64,000 bases of DNA. Source: Azotosporobacter soli (GTDB lineage: Bacteria; Bacillota; Negativicutes; SG130). How positions within the stretch are numbered: position 1 is the stretch's first letter; every line of letters starts with the position of its first letter. Both the position numbers and the translations under genes were made by a program. Shown piece after piece: positions 24,338 to 35,040 of this stretch. The notes below the pieces were generated by a model. That model was not told the DNA's origin, ran no database searches, and saw only the letters and a list, made by a program, of their open reading frames with translations. The stretch covers positions 62,001 through 126,000 of the forward strand of contig NZ_JAUAOA010000005.1 of NCBI RefSeq assembly GCF_030542965.1. The letters are read 5' to 3'.

Positions 24338-25534
24338 GTGAAAATCCTTGTCGTGAATTGCGGAAGCTCATCGCTAAAGTATCAATTATTCGACATGACC
24401 AATGAAGATGTACTGGCAAAAGGTTTGGTGGAGCGTATCGGTTTAAATGGCGCCTTGCTGACTCATCAACCAGCCGAAAAAGAAAAACATGTCATCACTA
24501 CCGACATCCCGAATCACAGCGTTGCAATCCGCTTGGTTTTGGAAGCATTGACAAATGCTTCACATGGAGTTATCAAGTCCATGGACGAAATAGTAGCTGT
24601 CGGGCATCGCGGCGTTCATGGTGGAGAAGCGTTCTCCGATTCCGTCATCATCACACCTGAAGTCATTAAAGCTATTGAGGCATGCAGTGAAATGGCGCCG
24701 CTTCACAATCCGCCGAACATTCTTGGCATCAATGCCTGCGCCGCCATAATGCCAAAGACGCCGCAAGCCGTGGTTTTTGATACCGCATTTCACCAAACAG
24801 TTCCAAAGTATGCTTTCATGTACGGACTTCCTTATGAAGCCTATGAAAAACATGGCATTCGTCGCTACGGTTTTCATGGAACGTCTCATAAATATGTCTC
24901 ACAGCGTGCTGCAGCCTTGCTCGGCAAAAAACCAAATGAAGTCAAGATCATCACCTGCCACCTTGGAAATGGTTCGAGCATTGCCGCCGTCCAAAACGGT
25001 AAGTGCGTCGATACCAGCATGGGTTTCACACCGCTTGAAGGCTTAATGATGGGAACGCGTTGCGGTGATATTGATCCTGCAATTTTGCCATACCTGATGA
25101 AAAAAGAGAATATGTCTCCAGATGACATCGATCAATATATTAATAAAAAATCGGGCGTACTTGGCATCTCTGGCGTATCAAGCGATTTCCGTGATATTGA
25201 AAAAGCAGCAGAGGCAGGAAATGAACGAGCACAACTTGCACTTGATATGTTTGCCTACAAGGTTCGCAAGTATGTCGGTAGTTATGCTGCAGCTATGAAT
25301 GGCGTAGACGCAATCGTTTTCACTGCAGGTCTTGGTGAAAACTCTACTTCTATGCGTGCCGACATTACTGCCGGTTTGGAATATCTCGGCACCAAATTAG
25401 ATCCAGAACGCAACAATGTTCGTGGTCAAGAGCGTGAGATTAGCGTTCCTGGTTCCCGCGTAAAACTCTTTATTATTCCAACAAACGAAGAACTGGTAAT
25501 CGCTCGCGACACAAAGGATTTGTGCAACGCATAA
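24338..25534 (+). CDS. ackA: Acetate kinase
   Basis: Acetyl phosphate + ADP to acetate + ATP, substrate-level ATP formation in fermentation, reversible. The ASKHA-fold signature [17 protein letters not shown] opens the protein; [33 protein letters not shown] and GLGENS are all family blocks. 398 residues, usual. GTG at 24338 is chosen because AGGAGGAG (24323-24330) is 7 bases away. Phosphotransacetylase is not adjacent here. Confidence 0.97.
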   Translation: MKILVVNCGSSSLKYQLFDMTNEDVLAKGLVERIGLNGALLTHQPAEKEKHVITTDIPNHSVAIRLVLEALTNASHGVIKSMDEIVAVGHRGVHGGEAFSDSVIITPEVIKAIEACSEMAPLHNPPNILGINACAAIMPKTPQAVVFDTAFHQTVPKYAFMYGLPYEAYEKHGIRRYGFHGTSHKYVSQRAAALLGKKPNEVKIITCHLGNGSSIAAVQNGKCVDTSMGFTPLEGLMMGTRCGDIDPAILPYLMKKENMSPDDIDQYINKKSGVLGISGVSSDFRDIEKAAEAGNERAQLALDMFAYKVRKYVGSYAAAMNGVDAIVFTAGLGENSTSMRADITAGLEYLGTKLDPERNNVRGQEREISVPGSRVKLFIIPTNEELVIARDTKDLCNA

Positions 25535-25536
25535 GA

Positions 25537-25583
25537 TTACGACATGAAAAAGAAGCCCTCGGGGCTTCTTTTTCATGTCGTAA
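25537..25583 (+). terminator. Very long terminator hairpin after ackA
   Basis: A 22-bp perfect inverted repeat (25537-25558 with 25562-25583), loop TCG, with an internal CTTCTTTTTC right arm. Confidence 0.9.
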
Positions 25584-25671
25584 AAATTCAGAATCATCTT
25601 TCACTGACAAAATTTCAAAAAAGCCAATAAAATTCTGGCTACACCAACAACAATGTGATATTATGTTCTGA

Positions 25672-27168
<1,497 letters not shown>

Positions 27169-27171
27169 TTT

Positions 27172-27203
27172 AAAGCCCCGTCATAGTGATGGGGCTTTTT
27201 TAC
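27172..27203 (+). terminator. Terminator after guaB
   Basis: AAAGCCCCGTCA (27172-27183) pairs with TGATGGGGCTTT (27187-27198), one G.T, loop TAG, followed by T's. Confidence 0.92.
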
Positions 27204-27322
27204 GCCCGTTAACTTTACATAAAAATAGATTTCTCGTAAGGTAACGTAACGCGACTATGACGCCCTTCGCCTTGATTTTCAAGAGAGTTTCCTGTATAGT
27301 GAATCCCGTGTCAATAAACTGT

Positions 27323-27373
27323 AATTGAAGAAAGGCTTCTTCAATTGCTCCATTTCGTATAATATGATAAAAT
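27323..27373 (+). promoter_or_regulatory. Candidate promoter with overlapping dyad, wecG/tagA-like gene
   Basis: TTGCTC (27345-27350), 17-base spacer, TAAAAT (27368-27373). Immediately upstream and overlapping the -35 is a perfect 10-bp dyad, AATTGAAGAA / TTCTTCAATT (27323-27332, 27337-27346). With no U-run it is more likely an operator than a terminator. Confidence 0.4.
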
Positions 27374-27417
27374 AGAGTCGGTGTTTATTTACAAAATAGT
27401 ATAGGAGCTATTGATCC

Positions 27418-28143
27418 GTGTCTGATAAATCATACGTCTTAAACGTCGGTGTCGACCGTCTTTCAATGAAGCAAGCCGTACAAAGAGCAGAAAACATAAT
27501 ACGTGGACTGGAACCTGCGGGCATCGTAGTGACTGCGAATGCAGAAATGGTTATGCTAGCTCAAAAAGATGCTGATTTTGCTGCGATTATGCGGAATGCC
27601 GCTTTGGTTGTTCCCGATGGCGCCGGTGTCGTTTGGGCCGCGAAATACTTAGGCATGCCATTAACAGAACGCGTAGCAGGTTATGACTTAACGCAACAAT
27701 TGCTAGCCAGAGCAGCAGCCTCTGGTTATCGAGTTTTTTTTCTTGGCGCTGGTCCTGACGTAGCCAATCAAGCCAAAGCGGCAGCTGAATCACGTTATCC
27801 CGGGATTAATGTGGTCGGAACGCAGGATGGTTTTTTTACTTCACAAGAAGAAGGGCCTCTCATCCGGCGGATTGCAGAATTGAAGCCGGATATTCTCTTT
27901 GTCGCACTGGGCGTTCCTCGCCAAGAGAAATGGCTGACACGCCATTTTTCAGAGTTAACAACGCCGCTTTGCATCGGTGTTGGCGGAACGTTTGATGTTA
28001 TGGCCGGTCGAGTTAAACGTGCACCTGTTTGGATGCAGCGTGCAGGCCTCGAATGGTTATTTCGTCTTCTTTGCCAACCGGAACGCTTATTTAGAATGGC
28101 GGCCTTGCCTAAATTTGTCTTGCATGTTCTGCGCAGTAAATAA
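27418..28143 (+). CDS. WecG/TagA/CpsF family glycosyltransferase
   Basis: GT26-family enzyme that transfers N-acetylmannosamine (or a related sugar) to undecaprenyl-diphospho-GlcNAc, an early step of wall teichoic acid or envelope polysaccharide synthesis. Family blocks: VVTANAEMVMLAQKD, VPDGAGVVWAAKYLG, RVAGYDLTQQL, VFFLGAGPDVANQA and GVGGTFDVMAGRVKRAPVW. 241 residues, normal. GTG start at 27418, with AGGAG 10 bases upstream. The acceptor polymer cannot be told; no other polysaccharide cluster adjoins. psd-pssA follow, so it sits among envelope genes. Confidence 0.92.
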   Translation: MSDKSYVLNVGVDRLSMKQAVQRAENIIRGLEPAGIVVTANAEMVMLAQKDADFAAIMRNAALVVPDGAGVVWAAKYLGMPLTERVAGYDLTQQLLARAAASGYRVFFLGAGPDVANQAKAAAESRYPGINVVGTQDGFFTSQEEGPLIRRIAELKPDILFVALGVPRQEKWLTRHFSELTTPLCIGVGGTFDVMAGRVKRAPVWMQRAGLEWLFRLLCQPERLFRMAALPKFVLHVLRSK

Positions 28144-28173
28144 GTACCACATTTTGTAAATTGAGGTGAACCC

Positions 28174-28809
28174 ATGATTAAAGCTCCCATTGTCAAAGAA
28201 GGCTACATTTATGTTGTCAGTCTTTCTTTGTTGTCTTTCGCTGTTTACTGGGCTTTCGGTCTATATTGGAGTATTTTACCGGTCGTCTTGACCGCTTTTA
28301 TTGCCTTTTTTTTCCGCAATCCTGACAGAAGCATACCTGATGATACGCGGTTGATTGTCTCTCCGGCGGACGGGCGCGTCATGAGCGTAACTGAAGTTCA
28401 TGACGATCAGTTTTTGAATGCCGAAGGGACTAAAGTAACCATCTTTCTTTCCGTATTCGATGTTCATGTAAATCGTAGTCCGATTGCCGGTGAGATCAAA
28501 TATCAACAATATACCTGTGGTCGCTTTCGTCCAGCCTATAAACCCACCGTTGGCTGTGAAAACGAACGTCATTCGATTGGCTTGGAAAACGATGACATTC
28601 GTATTGTAGTGACGCAAATTGCCGGACTGCTGGCTCGCCGTATTGTCTCCTGGGTCACACTCGGATCGATACTTGAGCGAGGCGAACGTTATGGTTTGAT
28701 AAAATTTGCATCTTGCACTGAAGTGATTGTGCCTAAAAATGTTATTGTCACAGTAAAAAAAGGTGATCGCGTAAAGGGTGGGGAAACGATAATTGGGAGG
28801 CTAGCATAA
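28174..28809 (+). CDS. psd: Phosphatidylserine decarboxylase, short type
   Basis: Pyruvoyl enzyme that converts phosphatidylserine to phosphatidylethanolamine. About 211 residues, matching the short (type A) form. An N-terminal hydrophobic hairpin (residues 11-47) anchors it in the membrane; then FFRNPDRSIP, IVSPADGRV, FLSVFDVHVNRSPIAG and GLLARRIVSW are family blocks. The self-cleavage serine should be S180 in GLIKFASCTE; most relatives have Gly-Ser here but this one has Ala-Ser. GAGGTGAACCC lies before the ATG. pssA begins directly after its stop (TAAATG). Confidence 0.93.
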   Translation: MIKAPIVKEGYIYVVSLSLLSFAVYWAFGLYWSILPVVLTAFIAFFFRNPDRSIPDDTRLIVSPADGRVMSVTEVHDDQFLNAEGTKVTIFLSVFDVHVNRSPIAGEIKYQQYTCGRFRPAYKPTVGCENERHSIGLENDDIRIVVTQIAGLLARRIVSWVTLGSILERGERYGLIKFASCTEVIVPKNVIVTVKKGDRVKGGETIIGRLA

Positions 28810-29475
28810 ATGAAATCTTGGATACCAAATGGTTTTACCGCTGCTAATTTAGTATTTGGCATGGGTTCACTGCTTGCAACATTCCACGCCGAATACCAGT
28901 GGGCAGCTCTCTTGGTTTTTATTGCAGCGCTTAGCGATGCACTTGACGGCCGAGTAGCACGTTATCTGAATGTAAGCAGTGATTTCGGCAAGGAACTTGA
29001 TTCACTTTGCGATCTCGTTTCCTTCGGCGTCGCACCGGCTTTTTTAGCGTATTCCTTTCTTCTGAAAGATTTTCACTTAATCGGCATAGCCGTTGCCATC
29101 TTTTTCCCGGTTTGCGGTGCATTCCGCTTGGCACGTTTCAATGTCAACACGAGTGTCGTAAAAGGATATTTCATGGGCATGCCGATTCCCGCCGCCGGTT
29201 GTGCAGTGGCATCGTTCATTCTAATGGGGATTAGACCAGAAAATTATTTATTCCCAGCATTTGTTGCTCTATTCGGTTATCTAATGGTCAGCACAATCCG
29301 CTATCCTGACTTCAAAGGGAAAGAGGGGGAGCCACTGCGCGTGTTGCCGGCAATTGTCGCTTTGCTCACTGGCGGTTGTCTTTTGTATTTACTGCCCAAT
29401 GCGTATGTATTCGCCCCTTTTGCTGCATATGCTCTCTTTGGTCTACTAAATACCTTGGCTAGGAAACTCACCTAA
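28810..29475 (+). CDS. pssA: CDP-diacylglycerol-serine O-phosphatidyltransferase
   Basis: Membrane enzyme that makes phosphatidylserine from CDP-diacylglycerol and serine, giving Psd its substrate. The CDP-alcohol phosphotransferase motif is complete: DALDGRVARYLNVSSDFGKE then LDSLCD (about residues 38-63, with the four Asp). About six to eight hydrophobic segments; 221 residues. The ATG follows the psd stop with no gap, and GGGAGG lies inside the end of psd, so translation is coupled. PE as a main lipid suits a two-membrane Negativicute. Confidence 0.95.
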   Translation: MKSWIPNGFTAANLVFGMGSLLATFHAEYQWAALLVFIAALSDALDGRVARYLNVSSDFGKELDSLCDLVSFGVAPAFLAYSFLLKDFHLIGIAVAIFFPVCGAFRLARFNVNTSVVKGYFMGMPIPAAGCAVASFILMGIRPENYLFPAFVALFGYLMVSTIRYPDFKGKEGEPLRVLPAIVALLTGGCLLYLLPNAYVFAPFAAYALFGLLNTLARKLT

Positions 29476-29528
29476 ACTTCGCCTTAGTTCTATATCTGGA
29501 ATAGTTTCTTAATAAATCATTTTGTGCC

Positions 29529-29557
29529 TTGACAAAGCAAGCCTTAAATTTTAGAAT
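29529..29557 (+). promoter_or_regulatory. Promoter of the GT2 gene
   Basis: Consensus TTGACA (29529-29534), 17-base spacer, TAGAAT (29552-29557), 50 bases before the ATG. Confidence 0.78.
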
Positions 29558-29607
29558 ATTATCTGGTATTCTAAAGTGTATTCATCTTGGCTAAAGGAGT
29601 ATCATCG

Positions 29608-30882
29608 ATGAATCATATATCTGACTTAATCATGATCCCATTGCAAGTTTTAATTTTGTTTTTTACATTGTACTATTTCGTTATTGCCTTTTTTGGTTTT
29701 TGGCGTCGCAAAGAAAAGAAACACCTCACTCCAAAACACTCTTTTGCTATTATCGTTGCGGCCCATAACGAAGAACAGGTCATTTCTCATCTGATTGAAA
29801 ACTTACAAATGTTGAATTACCCCCGCAGTTTATACGATATCTTTGTCATCGCGGACAATTGCAAAGACAAGACTGCGGAGATCGCGCGCGCCGCTGGAGC
29901 TATCGTGCATGAACGCTTTAACTTGGAACAGCGTGGTAAAGGTTTTGCAATGGAATGGATGTTTGCACGCCTGTTCAAATTACAGCGCAAATATGATTCC
30001 GTAGCAATTTTTGATGCAGACAATCTAGTACATCCCGATTTTCTTCTTGAAATGAACAGCCGTTTCTGCAAAGGTGAAAAAGTAGTCCAAGGTTATTTGG
30101 ATTCTAAAAATCCAGATGACACTTGGGTTTCTGGCACTTTTGCCATCAATTTTTGGGTCACGAATCACATCTGGCATTTGGCTAAATATAACCTTGGTTT
30201 ATCGAGCGCACTTGGTGGTACCGGCATGTGCATTTCGACGGACGTCTTGGAGGAATTTGGCTGGGGCGCAACCTGTCTTACCGAGGATCTTGAATTCAGC
30301 ATGAAGATTTTAGTCAAGGGAATCCCTACTACTTGGGCTCATGACGCGATCGTTTATGATGAAAAGCCGCTAACCTTCAAACAGTCTTGGGATCAACGTC
30401 AACGTTGGGCTCAAGGACACTTTGACATTGCTGGCCGCTACCTCTTCAAAATGATCTACGAAGGCATCAAACAACGAGATCTCCGCGTCCTTGATGGTGT
30501 TTTTCACTTATTGCAGCCTTATATGTTGCTTTTGTCGACAACTTTTGTTATTTCAAGCTACCTATATAATTTTGCACCGTTTTATACCAATATCTTGTAT
30601 GACTGGTTGCCTTGGCAAGTATGGCAAATCATTGGCGTCGGTCAATATGTTTTCCCAATGATAATTTTGGCTAAGATCAATGCCAGCAAAACATCGTGGC
30701 GCAACATGATCCTATACCCGTTATTCATTTACAGCTGGATCCCGATCACGGTTCTCGGTTTCATTTACCGGAATCATCGTGTCTGGAGTCATACGCAACA
30801 TACGCGTGCCATCAGTTACCAGGATATTATGGGCGATCCAAACGCGCCGTTCAGTAAAATGACAAAGCAGGCAATTAAGTAA
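29608..30882 (+). CDS. Membrane glycosyltransferase, GT2 family
   Basis: 424-residue membrane enzyme. One N-terminal membrane segment (residues about 8-30), then a GT2 domain with AIIVAAHNEEQVISHLIENL, DADN (about residue 138, nucleotide-sugar/metal), TEDLEFSMK (acid) and QRQRWAQGH, the Q-x-x-RW motif of processive synthases such as cellulose, chitin or hyaluronan synthase. Three or four C-terminal membrane segments follow. It therefore probably makes or starts an extracellular polysaccharide, but the sugar is unknown. ATG at 29608 with AAAGGAG upstream. Single-gene unit with own promoter and terminator. Confidence 0.9.
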   Translation: MNHISDLIMIPLQVLILFFTLYYFVIAFFGFWRRKEKKHLTPKHSFAIIVAAHNEEQVISHLIENLQMLNYPRSLYDIFVIADNCKDKTAEIARAAGAIVHERFNLEQRGKGFAMEWMFARLFKLQRKYDSVAIFDADNLVHPDFLLEMNSRFCKGEKVVQGYLDSKNPDDTWVSGTFAINFWVTNHIWHLAKYNLGLSSALGGTGMCISTDVLEEFGWGATCLTEDLEFSMKILVKGIPTTWAHDAIVYDEKPLTFKQSWDQRQRWAQGHFDIAGRYLFKMIYEGIKQRDLRVLDGVFHLLQPYMLLLSTTFVISSYLYNFAPFYTNILYDWLPWQVWQIIGVGQYVFPMIILAKINASKTSWRNMILYPLFIYSWIPITVLGFIYRNHRVWSHTQHTRAISYQDIMGDPNAPFSKMTKQAIK

Positions 30883-30908
30883 AAGGTGAGTTTACACTCA
30901 CCTTTTTT
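30881..30908 (+). terminator. Terminator after GT2 gene
   Basis: AAAAGGTGAGT (30881-30891) pairs with ACTCACCTTTT (30896-30906), loop TTAC, then more T's. Confidence 0.92.
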
Positions 30909-30949
30909 TCTAAAAAATTTTCCGACTAACGATAAGAGGAGCGTACCAT

Positions 30950-31324
30950 ATGTTTGAACTGACAACCATCGTTGACTTTGAAGCCGCACATTGCCTACGT
31001 AACTATCCTGGAAAGTGCAGTCGTCTGCATGGACACAACTGGCAGGTCGAAGTAACTGTCTGCGGCACAAAACTTAATGAGCTGGGTTTGTTAATTGATT
31101 TTCGTGATTTAAAGGCGGCAGTTCAGGAAATTTTGGGCCAACTGGATCATTATTACTTAAATGAATTGCCGGCATTTCAGGAAATCAATCCCAGTGCGGA
31201 AAACATTGCAAAATATTTATACGACGAATTGACGGCTGCGCCTGCCTGCAATGGACTTCATTTAAAATCGATCAAAGTTTGGGAATCGCCGCGTTCGGCG
31301 GTAACCTATTTCCCCGAGGCGTAA
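30950..31324 (+). CDS. queD: 6-carboxytetrahydropterin synthase QueD
   Basis: Second step of queuosine/7-deazaguanine synthesis: dihydroneopterin triphosphate to 6-carboxytetrahydropterin. Zinc histidines in FEAAHCL and RLHGHNW, with the catalytic Cys in GKCSRLHGHNW. 124 residues, normal. AAGAGGAGCG precedes the ATG. queE follows with almost no gap; queC and queF are not in the window. Confidence 0.95.
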   Translation: MFELTTIVDFEAAHCLRNYPGKCSRLHGHNWQVEVTVCGTKLNELGLLIDFRDLKAAVQEILGQLDHYYLNELPAFQEINPSAENIAKYLYDELTAAPACNGLHLKSIKVWESPRSAVTYFPEA

Positions 31325-31326
31325 CG

Positions 31327-32067
31327 ATGGCAAACAATACGGCTTCATTAATTGAAATATTCACCTCCGTACAAGGCGAAGGAAAATATGCCGGTTGTCG
31401 GCAAATATTTATCCGTTTTGCCGGTTGTAACCTGGCCTGTGCATATTGTGACACTCCAGATTCACGAACGCTGCAAACCTTTGCGCAGGTAGAAACAATG
31501 CCAGGTTCGCGAAATTTTAAACCAGTCATGAACCCGGTCACAGTTGACGACTTTTTGCAAATCCTAACGCCGCTGACGGCAGTGCCGCATCATTCGCTCA
31601 GTTTTACTGGCGGTGAACCACTTTGCCACGCCCCGTTCATCCGCGCTGTCGGCGAACGTCTCCACAGTAAACGCTACCTTGAAACAAACGGCACCTTAGT
31701 GAACGAGCTGAAGGAAGTGCTTTCCGTTATCGACATCATCAGCATGGACATCAAACTCCCTCGTCACACTGGCATCGATTTATGGACACAACATGCTGCG
31801 TTTCTGTCAGTTGCTGCTAAAAAGGACGTCTATGTAAAACTGGTGGTCGACAACGCACTTAGCCGTAATGAACTCGCAGAAGCAGTCCATTGTATCGCCT
31901 CTGTTGACCCGGCTATTCCATTATATCTGCAGCCAGTCACACCGACCGTACCGCAATTCATTGCACCGAGTCCTGACGCCATCTTGCGCTTTCAAGCTCA
32001 GGCTTTGGAACAATTGCAAGATGTACGAATTCTACCGCAAACCCATAAATACCTCGGCCAATTATAG
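31327..32067 (+). CDS. queE: 7-carboxy-7-deazaguanine synthase QueE
   Basis: Radical-SAM enzyme that turns the QueD product into 7-carboxy-7-deazaguanine. FTSVQGEGKYAGCRQIFIRF is typical, and the cluster cysteines lie in AGCNLACAYCDT (CX3CX2C). SFTGGEPL binds SAM. 246 residues. ATG at 31327 is 2 bases after the queD stop with GAGG inside queD; a longer in-frame version overlapping queD is rejected. Confidence 0.95.
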   Translation: MANNTASLIEIFTSVQGEGKYAGCRQIFIRFAGCNLACAYCDTPDSRTLQTFAQVETMPGSRNFKPVMNPVTVDDFLQILTPLTAVPHHSLSFTGGEPLCHAPFIRAVGERLHSKRYLETNGTLVNELKEVLSVIDIISMDIKLPRHTGIDLWTQHAAFLSVAAKKDVYVKLVVDNALSRNELAEAVHCIASVDPAIPLYLQPVTPTVPQFIAPSPDAILRFQAQALEQLQDVRILPQTHKYLGQL

Positions 32068-32093
32068 TATGAACGATGAAAGGGGAGAGGACT

Positions 32094-32876
32094 TTGAAAA
32101 TATTGCTTACCAACGATGATGGAATCCAGGCGCGCGGTATTCAAGCACTGTGGCAGGAACTTGCGACGTTGCCGGCAGCCGAAATAACGATTGCTGCACC
32201 AGACCGAGAACGTAGCGCCATGAGTCAGGCAATCACAATGCATCATCCAATCCGGGTCGATGAATATCCTGTCAGCAGCCCAAACATAAAAGCTTGGAGC
32301 ATTGGCGGAACACCGGCCGATTGCGTGAAAATTGCAATTGAGGCCTTGATGAAAACTCCCCCTGACCTTGTCATTTCTGGTATTAACCATGGACCAAATT
32401 TAGGTACAGACGTACTTTATTCGGGAACTGTCAGCGCCGCAATTGAAGGCGCTTTGCATGGTTTGCCTGCAATCGCAGTCTCGCTGGATTCCTGGCAGTC
32501 GAGAAATTTTTCCGCAGCCGTTTCATTCATCCGTGCTTTGTCACTTCATATTCATGCCAATCCGCTACCGCCAAACACCTTACTGAACGTTAATGTGCCT
32601 GCGCTTGAAATTTCAGAAATTAGCGGCATGTCGATTACAAAACTGGGCGTTCGCAAGTACGAAAATATTTTTGAACGACGTAGTGATCCGCGCGGCCGCA
32701 CTTATTATTGGATGGGCGGCAATCTTGTCGATAACGACAATGATGACGACAGCGATATCGTTGCACTGCAGGAAGGTCGGATATCGGTTACTCCAATTCA
32801 TTTTGATCTCACCAGTTATGACTTGATGAGTCAGATGGAACAATTGCCTAACATCCTTGCTTGGAACAAGTCGTGA
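32094..32876 (+). CDS. surE: 5'/3'-nucleotidase SurE
   Basis: Metal-dependent nucleoside monophosphate phosphatase and exopolyphosphatase. ILLTNDDGIQARGIQAL gives the Asp-Asp metal ligands, SGINHGPNLGTDVLYSGTV the Asn and Ser ligands. 260 residues. TTG start at 32094, with AGGGGAGAGG 3-10 bases upstream. The stop overlaps the start of the HAD gene by TGA within GTGA, so translation is coupled. Confidence 0.95.
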   Translation: MKILLTNDDGIQARGIQALWQELATLPAAEITIAAPDRERSAMSQAITMHHPIRVDEYPVSSPNIKAWSIGGTPADCVKIAIEALMKTPPDLVISGINHGPNLGTDVLYSGTVSAAIEGALHGLPAIAVSLDSWQSRNFSAAVSFIRALSLHIHANPLPPNTLLNVNVPALEISEISGMSITKLGVRKYENIFERRSDPRGRTYYWMGGNLVDNDNDDDSDIVALQEGRISVTPIHFDLTSYDLMSQMEQLPNILAWNKS

Positions 32877-33514
32877 CGATCAAAGGGATTTTATTTGATC
32901 TAGACGGTACCCTGCTGGAAACGACGCCGTTAATTATCTGCTCATTCCAGCATGCCTTTACAACCGTCTATAACCGGCCTATTGCCGAGTCGGATGTGTT
33001 TTCCTTCTTTGGCAAACCTTTGCGCGCTGCGATGGAGGCACTGGGACCGGATAAGCCGGAAGAATTGCTGCAGGCATTTCGCGAATACAACCTGGCGCAC
33101 CACGACGAGATGGTGACGATTTTTCCCGACATTGAGACGACACTTGCCGAATTAGAGGCGGCGGGTCTTAAACTGGCAATTGTGACATCTAAAGTATCTA
33201 AAACCGCTCGACGAGGCCTAGCTTTATTCGATCTAGAAAAATACTTCAGCCTCATTATCGGCTTAGAAGATTCCCTTCACCACAAACCGGATCCAGAACC
33301 AGTATTGACGGCTCTGTCTCTTCTGGGCCTTGCACCGGAAGAATGTTTAATGGTTGGCGACAGTCCGTTCGACATTCTTAGCGCGCACCGCGCCGGCGTA
33401 GAAGCCGCCGCAGTCTGTTGGAGCCATGTCGATTGGAACGAAGTCCTCGCAGCCAAGCCGGAATACATTCTCAGCAATATTAGGCAATTGAAAGAAATTT
33501 GCAAGCTCTTGTAA
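32873..33514 (+). CDS. HAD-superfamily phosphatase (PpaX/Gph-like)
   Basis: 213-residue HAD hydrolase with all four motifs: DLDGTLLETT (nucleophile Asp, motif I), IVTSK (II), HKPDPEP (III, Lys) and MVGDSPFDILSA (IV). A helical cap domain (residues about 15-80) makes it class I, as in pyrophosphatase PpaX and phosphoglycolate phosphatase; no substrate can be fixed. Start taken as GTG at 32873, which overlaps the surE stop; a TTG 12 bases earlier is also possible. Its pairing with surE suggests a role in phosphomonoester clean-up. Confidence 0.88.
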   Translation: MTIKGILFDLDGTLLETTPLIICSFQHAFTTVYNRPIAESDVFSFFGKPLRAAMEALGPDKPEELLQAFREYNLAHHDEMVTIFPDIETTLAELEAAGLKLAIVTSKVSKTARRGLALFDLEKYFSLIIGLEDSLHHKPDPEPVLTALSLLGLAPEECLMVGDSPFDILSAHRAGVEAAAVCWSHVDWNEVLAAKPEYILSNIRQLKEICKLL

Positions 33515-33523
33515 ACAGCATCT

Positions 33524-33558
33524 GAGTTGCTTATTCGCCGGAATAAGCAACTCCTTTT
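33524..33558 (+). terminator. Terminator after surE-HAD
   Basis: GAGTTGCTTATTC (33524-33536) pairs perfectly with GAATAAGCAACTC (33541-33553), loop GCCG, then CTTTT. The 210 bases from here to ahcY are AT-rich; no riboswitch was recognised in them. Confidence 0.88.
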
Positions 33559-33768
33559 ATCTACTACACAACAACCATGATGTGACTTTTATTGTCTCAT
33601 TAGTCCATACAATACATTTAGGCGCTGTATGCTTTTAAAAAGTTTCAGTAGTCTTCTTGTTTTTTCGCCATTTAGACAGGATTTTTTTTTTTTGAGACGA
33701 ATTTAATTAAAGTTATGTTTATGCAATACTGAGTACACATACTATCAACTTTTCAGGAGGGTTATTTC

Positions 33769-35010
33769 ATGGAATCGATTATCCGCGATATCAACTTAGC
33801 TCCACAGGGCCACGATAAGATTAATTGGGTCAAGCAATTCATGCCCGTTCTCAACAAACTTAATGATGAATTGAGCCAAACGAAACCCCTGCTCGGGCAA
33901 AACTTAGTCGTTACGATGCACTTGGAAGCAAAGACAGCCTACTTAGCCATTGTTTTAAAAAACGCCGGTGCCAACGTCACTGTTACCGGTAGTAATCCAT
34001 TATCCACACAAGACGATGTTGCTGCCGCCTTGGTAGAGCAGGGCATCACAGTCTTTGCCTGGTACAATACCACCGCTGAAGAATATGAAAGTTTCTTACA
34101 CAAGGCACTCGACACCAAGCCCAGCATCATTGTCGATGACGGAGGCGATCTTGTTTCGCTGCTACACGGCGCACGTAAGGAGCTGGCCTCCAATATTCTT
34201 GGCGGCTCTGAAGAAACAACCACCGGCGTTCTGCGTCTCAAAGCTCTCGCCGCTGAAAAAAGACTCACCTTTCCTATGATCGCGGTAAACGATGCCTATT
34301 GCAAATATCTATTTGACAATCGCTACGGTACTGGCCAATCAACCTGGGACGGCATTATGCGCACAACCAACCTTACCGTAACCGGAAAAACTGCAGTTAT
34401 CGCAGGCTATGGTTGGTGCGGCAAAGGCGTTGCAATGCGGGCTAAAGGACTCGGTGCGAATGTTATCGTAACGGAAGTTGATCCGATCAAAGCCATTGAA
34501 GCAGTCTTTGATGGTTTCCAAGTCATGCCGATGGAGGAAGCCGCTAAAGTCGGTGATATTTTCGTCACATTGACCGGTTGCAGCGACGTGATCCGCCGTG
34601 AGCATTTCGCGGTCATGAAAACAGGGGCAATTCTTGCTAATGCCGGTCACTTCGATTGTGAGATCAGCAAAGCCGACCTGAGTGTTTTAGCAGCCAGTCG
34701 CAAAATTGTTAGAAAAAACATTGAAGAATTTACCATGACTGACGGACGAAGAGTTTATTTGCTGGCTGAAGGCCGTTTAGTCAATTTGGCTGCCGGTGAC
34801 GGACATCCGACTGAAATCATGGATCTGTCGTTTGCCATGCAGGCACTGGCCGTTCTTCATATTCTCAACCATCACAAAAATTTAGCGCCGGAAGTCTACA
34901 CTTTGCCCAATGAATTAAACGAACGAGTTGCACTGCTGAAACTGGCAGGCATGGGCATTGCGATTGATACGCTCAGCGACGAGCAGCGCAAGTACCTGCT
35001 GCAAGCTTAA
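33769..35010 (+). CDS. ahcY: S-adenosylhomocysteine (or S-inosylhomocysteine) hydrolase
   Basis: NAD-dependent hydrolase that splits S-adenosylhomocysteine to homocysteine and a nucleoside. AAKTAYLAIVLKNAGANV, VDDGGDLV, the NAD loop GYGWCGKGVAMRAKGLGANV (about residue 205) and TGCSDVI are family blocks. 413 residues, so it is the short form without the insert near the centre, as in Thermotoga and archaea. AGGAGGG precedes the ATG. The next gene is an SAH/MTA deaminase; in Methanocaldococcus a similar pair works as deaminase plus S-inosylhomocysteine hydrolase, so the true substrate is open. Confidence 0.93.
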   Translation: MESIIRDINLAPQGHDKINWVKQFMPVLNKLNDELSQTKPLLGQNLVVTMHLEAKTAYLAIVLKNAGANVTVTGSNPLSTQDDVAAALVEQGITVFAWYNTTAEEYESFLHKALDTKPSIIVDDGGDLVSLLHGARKELASNILGGSEETTTGVLRLKALAAEKRLTFPMIAVNDAYCKYLFDNRYGTGQSTWDGIMRTTNLTVTGKTAVIAGYGWCGKGVAMRAKGLGANVIVTEVDPIKAIEAVFDGFQVMPMEEAAKVGDIFVTLTGCSDVIRREHFAVMKTGAILANAGHFDCEISKADLSVLAASRKIVRKNIEEFTMTDGRRVYLLAEGRLVNLAAGDGHPTEIMDLSFAMQALAVLHILNHHKNLAPEVYTLPNELNERVALLKLAGMGIAIDTLSDEQRKYLLQA

Positions 35011-35040
35011 TAATTTGGTAATGCAAGGAGTTTAGTTACA

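Noticed and set aside
33555-33768. Possible SAH or SAM riboswitch before ahcY
   Set aside because: No conserved core or stable multi-helix fold could be recognised; the stretch is AT-rich with runs of T.
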